Shown here piece by piece: positions 37,947-46,371 of a stretch of 62,697 bases of DNA. The notes beneath the pieces were generated by a model that worked only from the letters and a program-made list of their open reading frames with translations, searched no databases and was not told where the DNA came from. The position numbers and the translations under genes are program-made. The DNA comes from Methylobacter sp. (GTDB taxonomy: Bacteria > Pseudomonadota > Gammaproteobacteria > Methylococcales > Methylomonadaceae): contig JAPLRU010000126.1 in assembly GCA_026399025.1 (NCBI GenBank), positions 54,686 through 117,382 of the forward strand, written 5' to 3'. Position 1 is the first letter of the stretch. Each line of letters opens with the position of its first letter.

Positions 37947-39494
37947 ATGCGTTATTCAAACACTCTCTATTGGGACTTTTGCGCGCCCATTTCCGGAATT
38001 TTATTCACCTTAGCCTTTGCTCCGTTTAATTATTCCTGCTTGGCGCTGCCGGCGCTGGCGTTTTTGTTTGCCGCTTGGCGCAACATATCGGCTAAACGCG
38101 CGGCTTTGCGCGGCTATTTATTCGGCTTGGGCGCATTCGCTTCGGGCGTGTCCTGGGTTTACATCAGTATGCACGATTTTGGCGGAGTGGCTGTGTTGAC
38201 TGCGGGCTTGATGAGCGCTTTGTTCGCGGCTTTTTGGGCGCTGTTTCCCGCGCTGGCCGGGTATCTTTCGGTAAAAATGAAGGGACCGGGGTGGGTTTTG
38301 TCGACGCCGATTGCTTGGATGCTGGTTGAATATTTCCGAGGCTATTGGGTGCTGAACGGTTTTCCCTGGTTGCAGATTGCTTATTCTCAAATGGAGACGC
38401 CGCTGGCCGGATACATTGCACTGTTGGGCGTTTACGGCACCGGCTTTATCGTTGCATTAAGCGCCTCAATGGCTGTAGCGGTTTTTACCGGCTCCAAAAA
38501 AGTGTGGCCGATCGCGCTGCTTATCGTGTTATGGGGCGCGGGCGGCTGGCTGAAACATCAAACCTGGACGCATCAGATAGGGCCGCCGATTCAGGTTTCG
38601 ATGATTCAAGGCAATATCGCGCAGGATCAGAAATGGCGGCCGGAAAATAAAGTCGCCACGCTGTTAAAATATAAAAAAATGACCGAAGAACACTGGGATT
38701 CCGCTATCGTTATCTGGCCGGAAACTGCAATTCCCGTTTATCTGGATCAAGTTAAGGAGGTCTTTTTAGCGCCTTTGGCTAACGACGCCAAATTGCACAA
38801 TACCGATTTAATCGTCAGTGTTCCGGTACAGCAGCAGGCCCCGGTCAAAAACTTCAATGCGGCCATAACGCTGGGCAAGGAAGCGGGTATGTATCGTAAA
38901 ATTCATTTACTGCCTTTTGGCGAATACTTGCCGCTGCAACCCTTATCGGGTTTTGTGCTCGACATGATCAATATAAAGTTAGGCAATTTCTCGCCGGGGG
39001 CGGTCAACCAACCTTTGATGACAGCGGGCGGCTATCGGTTTATTACGTTGATTTGTTATGAAGACGCTTTCGGCGATTTGAGCATTCACGGTTTGGCCGA
39101 CGCCGCTTTTTTGGTTAATCTGACCAATGACGGTTGGTTCGGCGACTCAATAGAACCGCATCAGCATTTGCAAATGGCCAGAATGCGGGCGATTGAAACC
39201 GGGCGCTTTTTGTTGCGCTCGACCAATACAGGCGCGACGGCGATTGTTTCGCCAACAGGGCAAATCGTTAAGCAAGCCCCTTTGTTTCAGGAAACCGCGC
39301 TGACCGGAACGATTACGCCGATGGGCGGCATAACGCCTTATGCCGAATGGGGCGACCAACCGGTTATTGCAGTCATGCTTGTCGTGTTGCTGGCTTTGAT
39401 CGGCTATCGGAGGTTTGCGTACTCATTGAGCAACGCTCAAGCCATAAAATACGCGATGAAGCCGACGAAAATAGAACGCAGATGGCGCGGATAG
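37947..39494 (+). CDS. lnt: Apolipoprotein N-acyltransferase Lnt
   Basis: A 515-aa inner-membrane enzyme that adds the third acyl chain to lipoproteins. The N-terminal third contains several membrane helices including the typical TLAFAPFNYSCLALPALAF; the periplasmic nitrilase-like domain carries the catalytic set Glu259 (WPETAIP), Lys318 (YRKIHLLPFGEYLPL) and Cys370 (LICYEDAFGD), and the family segment NLTNDGWFGDS. A GTG at 37899 would add 16 residues; neither start has a clear ribosome site and the ATG puts the first helix where it is expected. The gene is convergent with the DUF3570 gene. Confidence 0.95.
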   Translation: MRYSNTLYWDFCAPISGILFTLAFAPFNYSCLALPALAFLFAAWRNISAKRAALRGYLFGLGAFASGVSWVYISMHDFGGVAVLTAGLMSALFAAFWALFPALAGYLSVKMKGPGWVLSTPIAWMLVEYFRGYWVLNGFPWLQIAYSQMETPLAGYIALLGVYGTGFIVALSASMAVAVFTGSKKVWPIALLIVLWGAGGWLKHQTWTHQIGPPIQVSMIQGNIAQDQKWRPENKVATLLKYKKMTEEHWDSAIVIWPETAIPVYLDQVKEVFLAPLANDAKLHNTDLIVSVPVQQQAPVKNFNAAITLGKEAGMYRKIHLLPFGEYLPLQPLSGFVLDMINIKLGNFSPGAVNQPLMTAGGYRFITLICYEDAFGDLSIHGLADAAFLVNLTNDGWFGDSIEPHQHLQMARMRAIETGRFLLRSTNTGATAIVSPTGQIVKQAPLFQETALTGTITPMGGITPYAEWGDQPVIAVMLVVLLALIGYRRFAYSLSNAQAIKYAMKPTKIERRWRG

Positions 39495-39651
39495 TTAGGA
39501 TTAACGCGGATTTTTGTGTTTATCGGCGTCATCACGCGCCACGGTTTTTGATAACCGAGTAGCGGCTGGGTTTGTAGAGCGCAAATTAGCTAACTCGGAA
39601 AAAATAAACCACAAACCCTCGGTTCAAAAAGATACACAGCCTTGCCTATTA

Positions 39652-42297
39652 TTAAAACATGATGCTCCAAGTCGCCGACAACCCGCCCTCGCGATCCAGC
39701 TGATAACCGTTAACATCGGTACCTACCGGTTGCAACCATTCGAAGCCGAAACTGTTACCGGCCAGCGCTCCGCCGGTTACTGTTGCATTCAGGCCGAAAC
39801 CGACATCCCAGTAACGCCCGCCATAACTGCTCGGCAAGTCCATCGGCCCGGCTTTCGGATTGACATTGTTGACTAACTTGCCGTTGACCACCCCTTGAGT
39901 GGGATTGAATTGGCCGCTAACGGCGCCCTGCACCGTATAAACGCCGCGTATCGATGCCGAAAGCCAGCGCGTCAGACTGTAACCGCCCCAAGCCGTGGAT
40001 TGAAACATATCGCCCAAGGCGTAACCGGATGCGTTCTTGTCTTCAAGGCGCTTGGTACCGCTGATTTGAGCGCCCCACGACCAATCGTCAAGCTTACCGG
40101 TATACGTCAAGCTGGGTTTAAAATCCCAAGTGCCGCTGCCCAATTGCATACCGTAATGGATCAAACCTTCGTCTTGCTGGTGATTGCGTCTGAGCTTAAT
40201 GTCGACGTCTCCGGTCGGCGCGCTGAAACCCAAAGCCAGATGAACATGATGCACAGGTATATCCAGCACTTTGATCAAGGCATAGATGCCGGTATCGCCG
40301 ACCCCGCCGGTCGCATGGCCGGTGCCGGTATGGACATGGCCGCCGACCGGAACCGGCGGCGCATTGTTCAGTGTCCTCAGGTTCATATCCATATCCATGA
40401 ATTGCGGCATCAGCATCAGGTTTAACCAATCCGTAGGCGCGTACATAATATCGAGCATGTGCATATTCATGTTCATATACGTCGGCGTCAACCGGCAACG
40501 ATTACGGCCTGTGCCGCAACCGCCGTTGTTAACAATATCCAAATCGGAAACCGGATTCGAACCGTGCAGCGTGTCGCCGGATTGACGGCTATACATGAAA
40601 CGGTAACCGACCATTACCTCATCGGTCTTACTCAGCATATGGTCGAACATTACGCCCGCAGGGCCATGACCTCCGTGATGATGATGGTGGGCGGCATAAC
40701 CGGCATGGTCTTCATGACCGCCACGATCCAGCGCCGACAGATTCACTTTCAAGGCCGCGTTGGCGACATAATAATTAAAATCGGCATAACTGCCTTCTCC
40801 GCCGCCGCCCAGTTTTAACGAACCCGCATGGGTGTAATACTCAAAACCGGCTTCAAGACTGACCGCTTTGGAAAACTGTTTATTGACCGTTATGCCGCCG
40901 CTTAAAGCGCCGAAACCCGACAAACGCTGGTCGCTGGAAAAGTTGGCGGGCAGTTGTTGCGGATCGTAAGGAACGATGGATACAGCGCCCGTCTTATTGT
41001 CAAATACGGCTTTGGAATAGGCCTGTTTGGACAACAGATAAGGCGCATAAAAGTCGGCGGCGTCTTGCGAGTAATAGCGGACTCTGGGCGTGACGGTCCA
41101 GGTATTGCCGATAGGCTGTACCCAATCCGCCTCAAAGGTATGGGCGTTAATGCCCCAGTCGTCATGAAAAAAATGGTAATCCAGATGCAGGGCCGCATCC
41201 ACTAGGTCGACATGCTGAATATAGCGACTGCCTAAAGTCAGCTGGTTGCGTTGGTCGGGGCGCTGTTCAAGAAACGCCTTTACAGTGCCTGTCAGGTTTT
41301 TGCCGCGTTGATCGGGATCGACAAATATGACCGTCATCGCTTTGTAAGGATTTTCCATATAGCCGGTACTGCGGGTGTAACCGACATTGGTTTGGATCAA
41401 CGCGTCCTTATTCAACACTTGAGTCAAACCCAATGTGGTCGCCCAATCTTGGCGATTGCCGTGGATGACTGTTAAAGCCCCGACCTGATCGATCTGGTCG
41501 GCAAAAGCCGTTTTGGTGATGTAGGGCGAGGCGTCATGGTCGAATATCGCCGAGGTGTCGCTGTTGGTGTAGCTTAAGCCCAGATTCAGGCTGGTCAGTT
41601 TTTGGTTGAAATCCCAACGCCCGTTGATATTACCGAAGCGGGATTCATAGTCGTTTTCAACTGAAATGCCGCCGCCTATGTCCAGCGCCGCCTCATCCCA
41701 CTCGTGGCCCACTTTGAAATCGCCTTGCTTGCGGGTTTCCGGCGATGCGGTAGAAAGTGTGTGTACTAGTTGCGGATTTTCCCCCGTTACTTTGCCTTTT
41801 GCATTTTTACCAAGGGGGACAAAATTTTTATTTAACAGTATTTCGCCGTTCAGATAAGGCGAAGCGCCGGTGATAATCGTGCTCCGGGGACGGGTAGAGG
41901 TGTCGGCCTGAATCGCGCGATTGCCGCTAAAAGCCAGCGGCGCCGTGGTAATCGGCGTGGCGCCCGACCAGGTATCCTGGGTGTAATTAAAAGCGAATTT
42001 GATTCGGTCCGACAGGCTGATCTTGGCTCTGCCGAGCAGGCTATCGACCTCAATAGGATTTCTGTTGTTTTGGACATTGTAAAGAGTGCGCTTACCTTCC
42101 TGGTAATGGCCGTACTGAAAGTTGACTTCATCGTCTTCCGCAGCGTAAGCGGCCGGCATGATTAAGCCGGGTAGAGCCATCGCGGCGACGGTCAGCGCTT
42201 GTAACGACGCGCTGGACGATGCCGTCGAGGTTTTAGGCTTGGGCTTGAAAGCCCGCGTTAACAGATGCCTTGCAAAATATCGACAAGCCGAGTCCAT
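39652..42297 (-). CDS. DUF3570 outer-membrane beta-barrel protein with His/Met-rich segments
   Basis: An 881-aa protein with an N-terminal signal region (ALTVAAMALPGLIMPAAYAA) followed by the DUF3570 pattern (FQYGHYQEGKRTLYNVQN, then many alternating beta strands), and a terminal aromatic Phe typical of outer-membrane barrels. Around residue 530 there is a His-rich linker (HEDHAGYAAHHHHHGGHGP), and near 605-640 Met-rich strands (YMNMNMHMLDIM, LMPQFMDMDM). After the linker the protein resembles a second barrel unit, so it may be a fusion. The His and Met clusters suggest copper or other soft-metal contact (inference). The ATG at 42297 follows an AAAGG site and comes 13 bases after the DUF4266 stop. 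Confidence 0.85.
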   Translation of the reverse strand: MDSACRYFARHLLTRAFKPKPKTSTASSSASLQALTVAAMALPGLIMPAAYAAEDDEVNFQYGHYQEGKRTLYNVQNNRNPIEVDSLLGRAKISLSDRIKFAFNYTQDTWSGATPITTAPLAFSGNRAIQADTSTRPRSTIITGASPYLNGEILLNKNFVPLGKNAKGKVTGENPQLVHTLSTASPETRKQGDFKVGHEWDEAALDIGGGISVENDYESRFGNINGRWDFNQKLTSLNLGLSYTNSDTSAIFDHDASPYITKTAFADQIDQVGALTVIHGNRQDWATTLGLTQVLNKDALIQTNVGYTRSTGYMENPYKAMTVIFVDPDQRGKNLTGTVKAFLEQRPDQRNQLTLGSRYIQHVDLVDAALHLDYHFFHDDWGINAHTFEADWVQPIGNTWTVTPRVRYYSQDAADFYAPYLLSKQAYSKAVFDNKTGAVSIVPYDPQQLPANFSSDQRLSGFGALSGGITVNKQFSKAVSLEAGFEYYTHAGSLKLGGGGEGSYADFNYYVANAALKVNLSALDRGGHEDHAGYAAHHHHHGGHGPAGVMFDHMLSKTDEVMVGYRFMYSRQSGDTLHGSNPVSDLDIVNNGGCGTGRNRCRLTPTYMNMNMHMLDIMYAPTDWLNLMLMPQFMDMDMNLRTLNNAPPVPVGGHVHTGTGHATGGVGDTGIYALIKVLDIPVHHVHLALGFSAPTGDVDIKLRRNHQQDEGLIHYGMQLGSGTWDFKPSLTYTGKLDDWSWGAQISGTKRLEDKNASGYALGDMFQSTAWGGYSLTRWLSASIRGVYTVQGAVSGQFNPTQGVVNGKLVNNVNPKAGPMDLPSSYGGRYWDVGFGLNATVTGGALAGNSFGFEWLQPVGTDVNGYQLDREGGLSATWSIMF

Positions 42298-42310
42298 GAC
42301 CGAAGGACCT

Positions 42311-42532
42311 TTAGTAACAGCCACACCCGCCCCCGCCGGCCGAACTGCTGCCCGAGGCCGCTTCCCGGCTGCCATGGGTGTGTTCCTTCAATGAGCTTTG
42401 CATCGGATTCGGCTCCAAAGCCATCGACGGTTTGGCCAAGGTACCGCGTTGCCAGGGGGTGACCGGTGAACAGGCCGACACACAAGCGCTCAATACCAGC
42501 AACGCAACAGAGCTACGCTCGGTTTTTTTCAT
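42311..42532 (-). CDS. DUF4266 small lipoprotein
   Basis: A 73-aa exported lipoprotein. A basic N-terminus and hydrophobic stretch lead to a lipobox-like LSAC and, a few residues later, VSAC. The body has the DUF4266 hallmarks PWQRGTLAKPSMAL, EHTHGSREAASG and a glycine-rich GGGGCGCY C-terminus. DUF4266, DUF3570 and a TlpA-like thioredoxin commonly occur as one gene block; the biochemical role is not known. It begins 17 bases after the thioredoxin gene. An in-frame GTG 12 bases upstream is an alternative start. Confidence 0.85.
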   Translation of the reverse strand: MKKTERSSVALLVLSACVSACSPVTPWQRGTLAKPSMALEPNPMQSSLKEHTHGSREAASGSSSAGGGGCGCY

Positions 42533-42549
42533 ATAAGATTTCACTACGG

Positions 42550-43047
42550 CTAATGCTCGGCGATCAATTGCTCAACCAATGCTGTCAGGTCTTCGGCTTC
42601 GTCTGACTTAAAGCCGAGGTGGATATGACGAATCCGGCCTTTGCGGTCGACCAAATAAGAGGACGGCATCGCTTTTACACCGAAGTCCAGCGCACATTGT
42701 TGATTAGCGCCTGACGCGACCGTAAATTCGGCCGGATATTGGGCAAGAAAATCCTGGGCGTCCTCCGGTTTTTCATCCAAATTAATACCGATAACCTGTA
42801 GCCCGCGGTCTTTGAACTGATGATTAAGATGATTCAAAAAAGGAAACGATTTGGCGCAAGGACCGCACCAGGACGCCCAAAAGTCGACATAAAGCACTTT
42901 GCCTTGCAATGATTTCAGCTTATAGCCGGTCGCGCCATCGGCTAAAGTGCAGTCGGGCATTGCGTCGCCCTGTTCCGCTGCGGTTAATGTTTGCACAAAG
43001 CCCAGCGCCAGTATTGAGCACAGCAAAATTATTATGCGTTGATTCAT
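42550..43047 (-). CDS. TlpA-like periplasmic thioredoxin-fold protein
   Basis: A 165-aa protein with a signal sequence (IIILLCSILALGFVQTLTAA), then a thioredoxin fold carrying the redox motif WCGPC (FWASWCGPCAKSFPFL) and the cis-proline loop AMPSSYLVDRKG. It should reduce or oxidise thiols in the periplasm, probably for a client encoded nearby; the cysteines of the DUF4266 lipoprotein tail are candidates (inference). The ATG at 43047 is preferred to one 45 bases upstream because it places the basic residues and hydrophobic core correctly for export. It heads the tight thioredoxin-DUF4266-DUF3570 block. Confidence 0.9.
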   Translation of the reverse strand: MNQRIIILLCSILALGFVQTLTAAEQGDAMPDCTLADGATGYKLKSLQGKVLYVDFWASWCGPCAKSFPFLNHLNHQFKDRGLQVIGINLDEKPEDAQDFLAQYPAEFTVASGANQQCALDFGVKAMPSSYLVDRKGRIRHIHLGFKSDEAEDLTALVEQLIAEH

Positions 43048-43136
43048 TCTTTTTATTATTACAAGCCGTTGAAAATAAACTCTGTTTATCAAATATCCAA
43101 GCGTTTCGGCAGAGTGCGGTTGATGCTGCGGAGCTA

Positions 43137-43583
43137 TTATTGGTTTTGGAATGGATAAATATCCGTACCGGTATGGGAACCGTTAGCCGTCAAGCAATGA
43201 TAGTCAAAAAAGTAATTTTCCGCGCCTGCGGCTGTTTTACTGACGAGTACAGCATAAGTTTGCGTCGTTCCTTTGATATTGAGTCCCGGACTACCCGTTG
43301 CATTGCCGTCAACCGCATCGGTAGCATTTTTCGCCTGTAAACCATTCACCACTAAAATGCTGACCATCGGCTTTGCCACCGGCGCCAAATCCTTGATTTG
43401 CACAAAAAGATGATCGCCAGGTCCATTGCCATCATCGGAACAAGTTACCTGATAATAATCGGTGGCTGACGCCGCTTTGCCCAGTGCTCCGTATTGCTCG
43501 TGAGCCGATGCGCCGCCCGCATAGCCCAATACACCGAACACTGTTACTGTCGCCAAGACGTTTTTAAAGATGATATGTGTCAT
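43137..43583 (-). CDS. Secreted protein with predicted N-terminal histidine, unknown function
   Basis: A 148-aa protein with a clear signal peptide (residues 1-27, ending GGASA). Cleavage after Ala27 would leave His28 as the first residue of the mature chain (HEQYGALGK). Two cysteines, in QVTCSDDG and DYHCLTANG, could form one disulfide. Aromatic and beta-prone segments (HLFVQIKDL, PMVSILVVNG, TYAVLVSK) suggest a small beta-sandwich. I do not recognise the family. The start is supported by GGGAA upstream. It lies 89 bp upstream of the thioredoxin gene and may belong to that operon. A free N-terminal histidine is a known copper ligand, but a copper role here is inferred only. Confidence 0.75.
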   Translation of the reverse strand: MTHIIFKNVLATVTVFGVLGYAGGASAHEQYGALGKAASATDYYQVTCSDDGNGPGDHLFVQIKDLAPVAKPMVSILVVNGLQAKNATDAVDGNATGSPGLNIKGTTQTYAVLVSKTAAGAENYFFDYHCLTANGSHTGTDIYPFQNQ

Positions 43584-43653
43584 GTAATTCCCGTATACCG
43601 GCAAACCGGCGCTAAATAATGTTAAATAAGCTGATAAAGATGTAGCTATTCAG

Positions 43654-43732
43654 TCCCCCTCTTTTAAAAAGAGGGGTTAGGGGAGATTTTTTAAATAAAT
43701 CCCCCTCAATCCCCCTTTTTCAAAGGGGGAGG
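43654..43732. repeat. CCCCCTTTTT-type palindromic repeat
   Basis: Two hairpins in succession: CCCCTCTTTTAAAAAGAGGGG at 43656-43676 region and CCCCCTTTTTCAAAGGGGG at 43711-43729, linked by an AT-rich stretch. It lies between the stop of the STN-HEAT gene and the start of the secreted-protein gene, so it could end one transcript. Similar C-rich/G-rich palindromes are frequent intergenic repeats in bacteria. Confidence 0.8.
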
Positions 43733-43818
43733 TGAATAATTACATAAAGATGAGTAGCGATTATCAGCGCGAACCCACAAAAACTAACTTAATCGTATCG
43801 TTATCAATATCTTCCAAC

Positions 43819-44631
43819 TCACTGCACGTTAGCGCCATTGGAAAATTTTTCCAGCTTTGTCGCGGCATAAGCACGCACCGTTTCATCGCTATCGTTTAAT
43901 GCCTGTTGCAATAGCGCGACATTATCACCGGCATTGTCTACCGCCATCAAGCGAACCGATGCATCGCTGTCTTGTAGTGCATGTTGTAATGCGGCCGGTG
44001 CGCCGCCGCTTTCTCGTTTCGCCAAAGCGAAAACCGCCTGTGCCCGCACTTCTGCGTTTTTATCCGACAATGCCGAAACCAATACACTGTCAATAGTGCC
44101 GTCATGGCTTTGCTTTTCTGCCGACAGGCGGGCAACGGCATCGGCGCGTTGCACAGGATCGTCGGCTTTTACCTGCTCCAGCAAGTTATCCATTGGCTCC
44201 GTGCCGTCGGCTCCTGCCGACATATCCGGGATCGGATGTTGCGTTTCCGCTCCGGACAATATTGACGCCTGTTCAACGTCAACATTTGTGCCCAACACCC
44301 AGACTTCTTCGGGGCGGTTTTGAGCTGCATTGTTTTTGTAGCGGAAAACCAAATCCGCTTTCTTATTAAACAGGCATTCCAGCACCTGTTTTACCGTTGC
44401 CCCGACACAGGTCGCGGTAATCAAGGCCTGGGGTAATACCGAATAATGAATCGGCACGCCTGTTTTTTCGGTAATGGTTTTGAGTACGCCCGGCAAAGGC
44501 TGTTGCCGAACCTCCAGTCGCCAGCTTGTTGCGGCATCGCGGCTTAGCATAACCCGAGCCGCCTGTTCGTCTGCCCCCGCCCCTATCGGCAGCAACAGCA
44601 AACAGATTAACCGGACTTTGTATCCGCTCAT
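43819..44631 (-). CDS. Exported protein with STN-like and HEAT-repeat domains
   Basis: A 270-aa protein with a short signal sequence (LICLLLLPIGAGA). Residues about 35-120 resemble the secretin/TonB short N-terminal domain (RLEVRQQPLPGVLKTITEKT, HYSVLPQALITATCVGATV, then VFRYKNN), which normally binds partners in the periplasm. From about 155 to the end are HEAT-like helical pairs (VQRADAVARLSAEK, NAEVRAQAVFALAKRE, DASVRLMAVDNAGD, DETVRAYAATKLEKF). The combination suggests a periplasmic scaffold or adaptor rather than an enzyme. Its neighbours are secreted and redox proteins on the same strand with gaps over 200 bp on both sides. Function unknown. Confidence 0.75.
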   Translation of the reverse strand: MSGYKVRLICLLLLPIGAGADEQAARVMLSRDAATSWRLEVRQQPLPGVLKTITEKTGVPIHYSVLPQALITATCVGATVKQVLECLFNKKADLVFRYKNNAAQNRPEEVWVLGTNVDVEQASILSGAETQHPIPDMSAGADGTEPMDNLLEQVKADDPVQRADAVARLSAEKQSHDGTIDSVLVSALSDKNAEVRAQAVFALAKRESGGAPAALQHALQDSDASVRLMAVDNAGDNVALLQQALNDSDETVRAYAATKLEKFSNGANVQ

Positions 44632-44786
44632 ATAGGCATAGCTACGAATCGCTTCCGATAAGATGATAAAAAGTCAGATTCATTGTTCACATTTTTTCCT
44701 TATCAGCTAAATGAGAAAATGCCGGAACCCGCTATTGCAAGTTCCAGCACTTAAACAAAAACCCGAAAGTATAAACAACCCGCCAT

Positions 44787-44863
44787 CAACCGACAATACT
44801 ACCCAGTATAAGTCCGGCGTGCATCAACCCCCGCTCAATGGAGAGGGTTGATAGTGTCGGTTG
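44787..44863 (-). terminator. Nested inverted repeats after the secreted-protein gene
   Basis: An outer stem CAACCGACA (44787-44795) pairs with TGTCGGTTG (44855-44863), and an inner stem ATCAACCC (44823-44830) pairs with GGGTTGAT (44845-44852). The structure lies just after the stop of the gene that ends at 44876 on the minus strand, so it probably terminates that transcript. There is no long U tract, so the role is tentative. Confidence 0.5.
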
Positions 44864-44875
44864 TAAACGGACGGC

Positions 44876-45853
44876 CTAAGGAAAATACTTTGCACCCGGC
44901 GCGCCCATTGGATAAGGAGCGTTAGGAATAGGCAGATTGGCATCGATATCGGCATCGGCCGGTTCGATGGCTAGGTCGAAACCTTTAACGCCGGTAACGG
45001 CATCGACAGGACAAGCTACACCATTAGCATCGGTATCAGGAACCGGATTAGCCGCAACAGCCGCCGCAGTAGCGGTAGCAGGGGTGCCGGTAGTGTTACG
45101 GTAGATAGTCATCGTAGGCCAGAAAGGTGCTTCAGTCGCTGCGTTATAAGGGATATCTCTAGGCATGGTCGCTTGATCCTTAAATACCGCTGTTGTATGC
45201 CCCATCCAGACATCCAGCCTGTCAGCCAACTTTTTAGAAGCCGGACCTTGTCTGCACCAGTTAGCGACTGCAACGCGGACTTTCAGGCTTTTGGCGCATG
45301 ATTTCGGGTTAAACTGCACCGAGCCATATTTAAAAGGCGAAAGGCCTGTCGTGCTTACTATAGACTCTTCTAACGGCGCGCTAACGAAAGGCTTAGGGCC
45401 GGCCCAAGTATGGTAGCCGCGGATAGCGCCGGTGGCATCGATCGTCGGGATGATATTGGCAAATAAAGTACCGCCGCCGGTAACAAGACCCACGCCCAAC
45501 TTGGTGAAACCTACGCCTGGCGTTACGCCTACGATATGATCGGATAAATCAGCCAGCGCGGGTTCGATTTGTATGCCTTTGGCATCCAGCTGATAGACTT
45601 TAGCCAAGCTCGGATCGGCCGCATTGGGGAACACCGCGCTCATCGCGATAACATTTTCATGAGCGGTCGGAGTGCCTTCGGCAACAGCATTAGTGGAGCA
45701 ACCGTGGCCTATGGTAAAAGCATTGTAACCGGATACGCCTTCAGTCACTTTGTCCCTGATGCCGGTATGCGCAAACGCGCTCTGACCGGCAACGCAAAGC
45801 ACCGTTGCGACTGAATACAGCGCTAATTTTTTTACTGATTTAAACTCTTTCAT
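44876..45853 (-). CDS. Abundant-type secreted protein with predicted N-terminal histidine, unknown family
   Basis: A 325-aa exported protein. The ATG at 45853 is chosen because AAGGAG stands upstream and a good signal peptide follows (residues 1-28, ending QSAFA); an upstream frame would add 42 residues before it. Cleavage after Ala28 exposes His29 (HTGIRDK). The segment GYNAFTIGHGCSTN recalls the copper-binding YcnI/DUF1775 opening, but the remainder does not clearly match, so this is only a lead. Four or more cysteines (GHGCS, PKSCAK, ANWCRQG, VACPVD) could form disulfides. The C-terminal third is rich in Ala, Pro and Asp. The gene has a long 5' region with repeats and is divergent from an outer-membrane protein gene. 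Confidence 0.78.
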   Translation of the reverse strand: MKEFKSVKKLALYSVATVLCVAGQSAFAHTGIRDKVTEGVSGYNAFTIGHGCSTNAVAEGTPTAHENVIAMSAVFPNAADPSLAKVYQLDAKGIQIEPALADLSDHIVGVTPGVGFTKLGVGLVTGGGTLFANIIPTIDATGAIRGYHTWAGPKPFVSAPLEESIVSTTGLSPFKYGSVQFNPKSCAKSLKVRVAVANWCRQGPASKKLADRLDVWMGHTTAVFKDQATMPRDIPYNAATEAPFWPTMTIYRNTTGTPATATAAAVAANPVPDTDANGVACPVDAVTGVKGFDLAIEPADADIDANLPIPNAPYPMGAPGAKYFP

Positions 45854-46154
45854 CAAATTCTCCTTGATAGGTTTTTTTATTGATCTTGTCATTATTTTTC
45901 CTGCTTTATGAGTTACCGAAGCATGAATGCCCATGAATCTTTTCCACCGATCGCTAACTGACCAAGACTTAAGCACCATTCATGCCAACTTATTATCAGT
46001 CGCTGGATTATATTAATGACAGTTTGAAATTCATAACACACTGATTTTCCTTATCTCTATAAGCTTAAAAATGACTTTATACCCGAGTATTTCATTTGGT
46101 CGGGGGATAAACCCGCTTGAATCGGCCGTGTTTCGGTAATCCATATCCGGTCAA

Positions 46155-46229
46155 TAGGTGATATGACTCACTTTCCGTTCATCTTATCGAGCTATTTACG
46201 GGGTTTTGAATAAAACTAGGTGATATGAC
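46155..46229. promoter_or_regulatory. Paired direct repeat in a divergent promoter region
   Basis: The 13-mer TAGGTGATATGAC occurs at 46155-46167 and again at 46217-46229, exactly 62 bp apart, in the roughly 520-bp gap between the divergent genes starting at 45853 and 46372. Two identical sites at this spacing, near six helical turns, could be regulator boxes. The rest of the gap is AT-rich with no recognisable gene. Confidence 0.4.
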
Positions 46230-46371
46230 ATGGTTTAATGTGTTAAATAACATAGTTTAATTATTTTCGTCAGCCTGTCGCCTTAATCTTGCCTCGTTTT
46301 AAGCTACAAACCCCTTATCCGCTTAGTCGTGTAAAATTGACGCACATCATTTATTCCTAATTATTATCCTT

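Noticed and set aside
44876-45853. Identification as a known methanotroph copper protein such as CorA or MopE
   Set aside because: No diagnostic motif could be matched by eye; only the exported nature, the N-terminal His and cysteines are visible.
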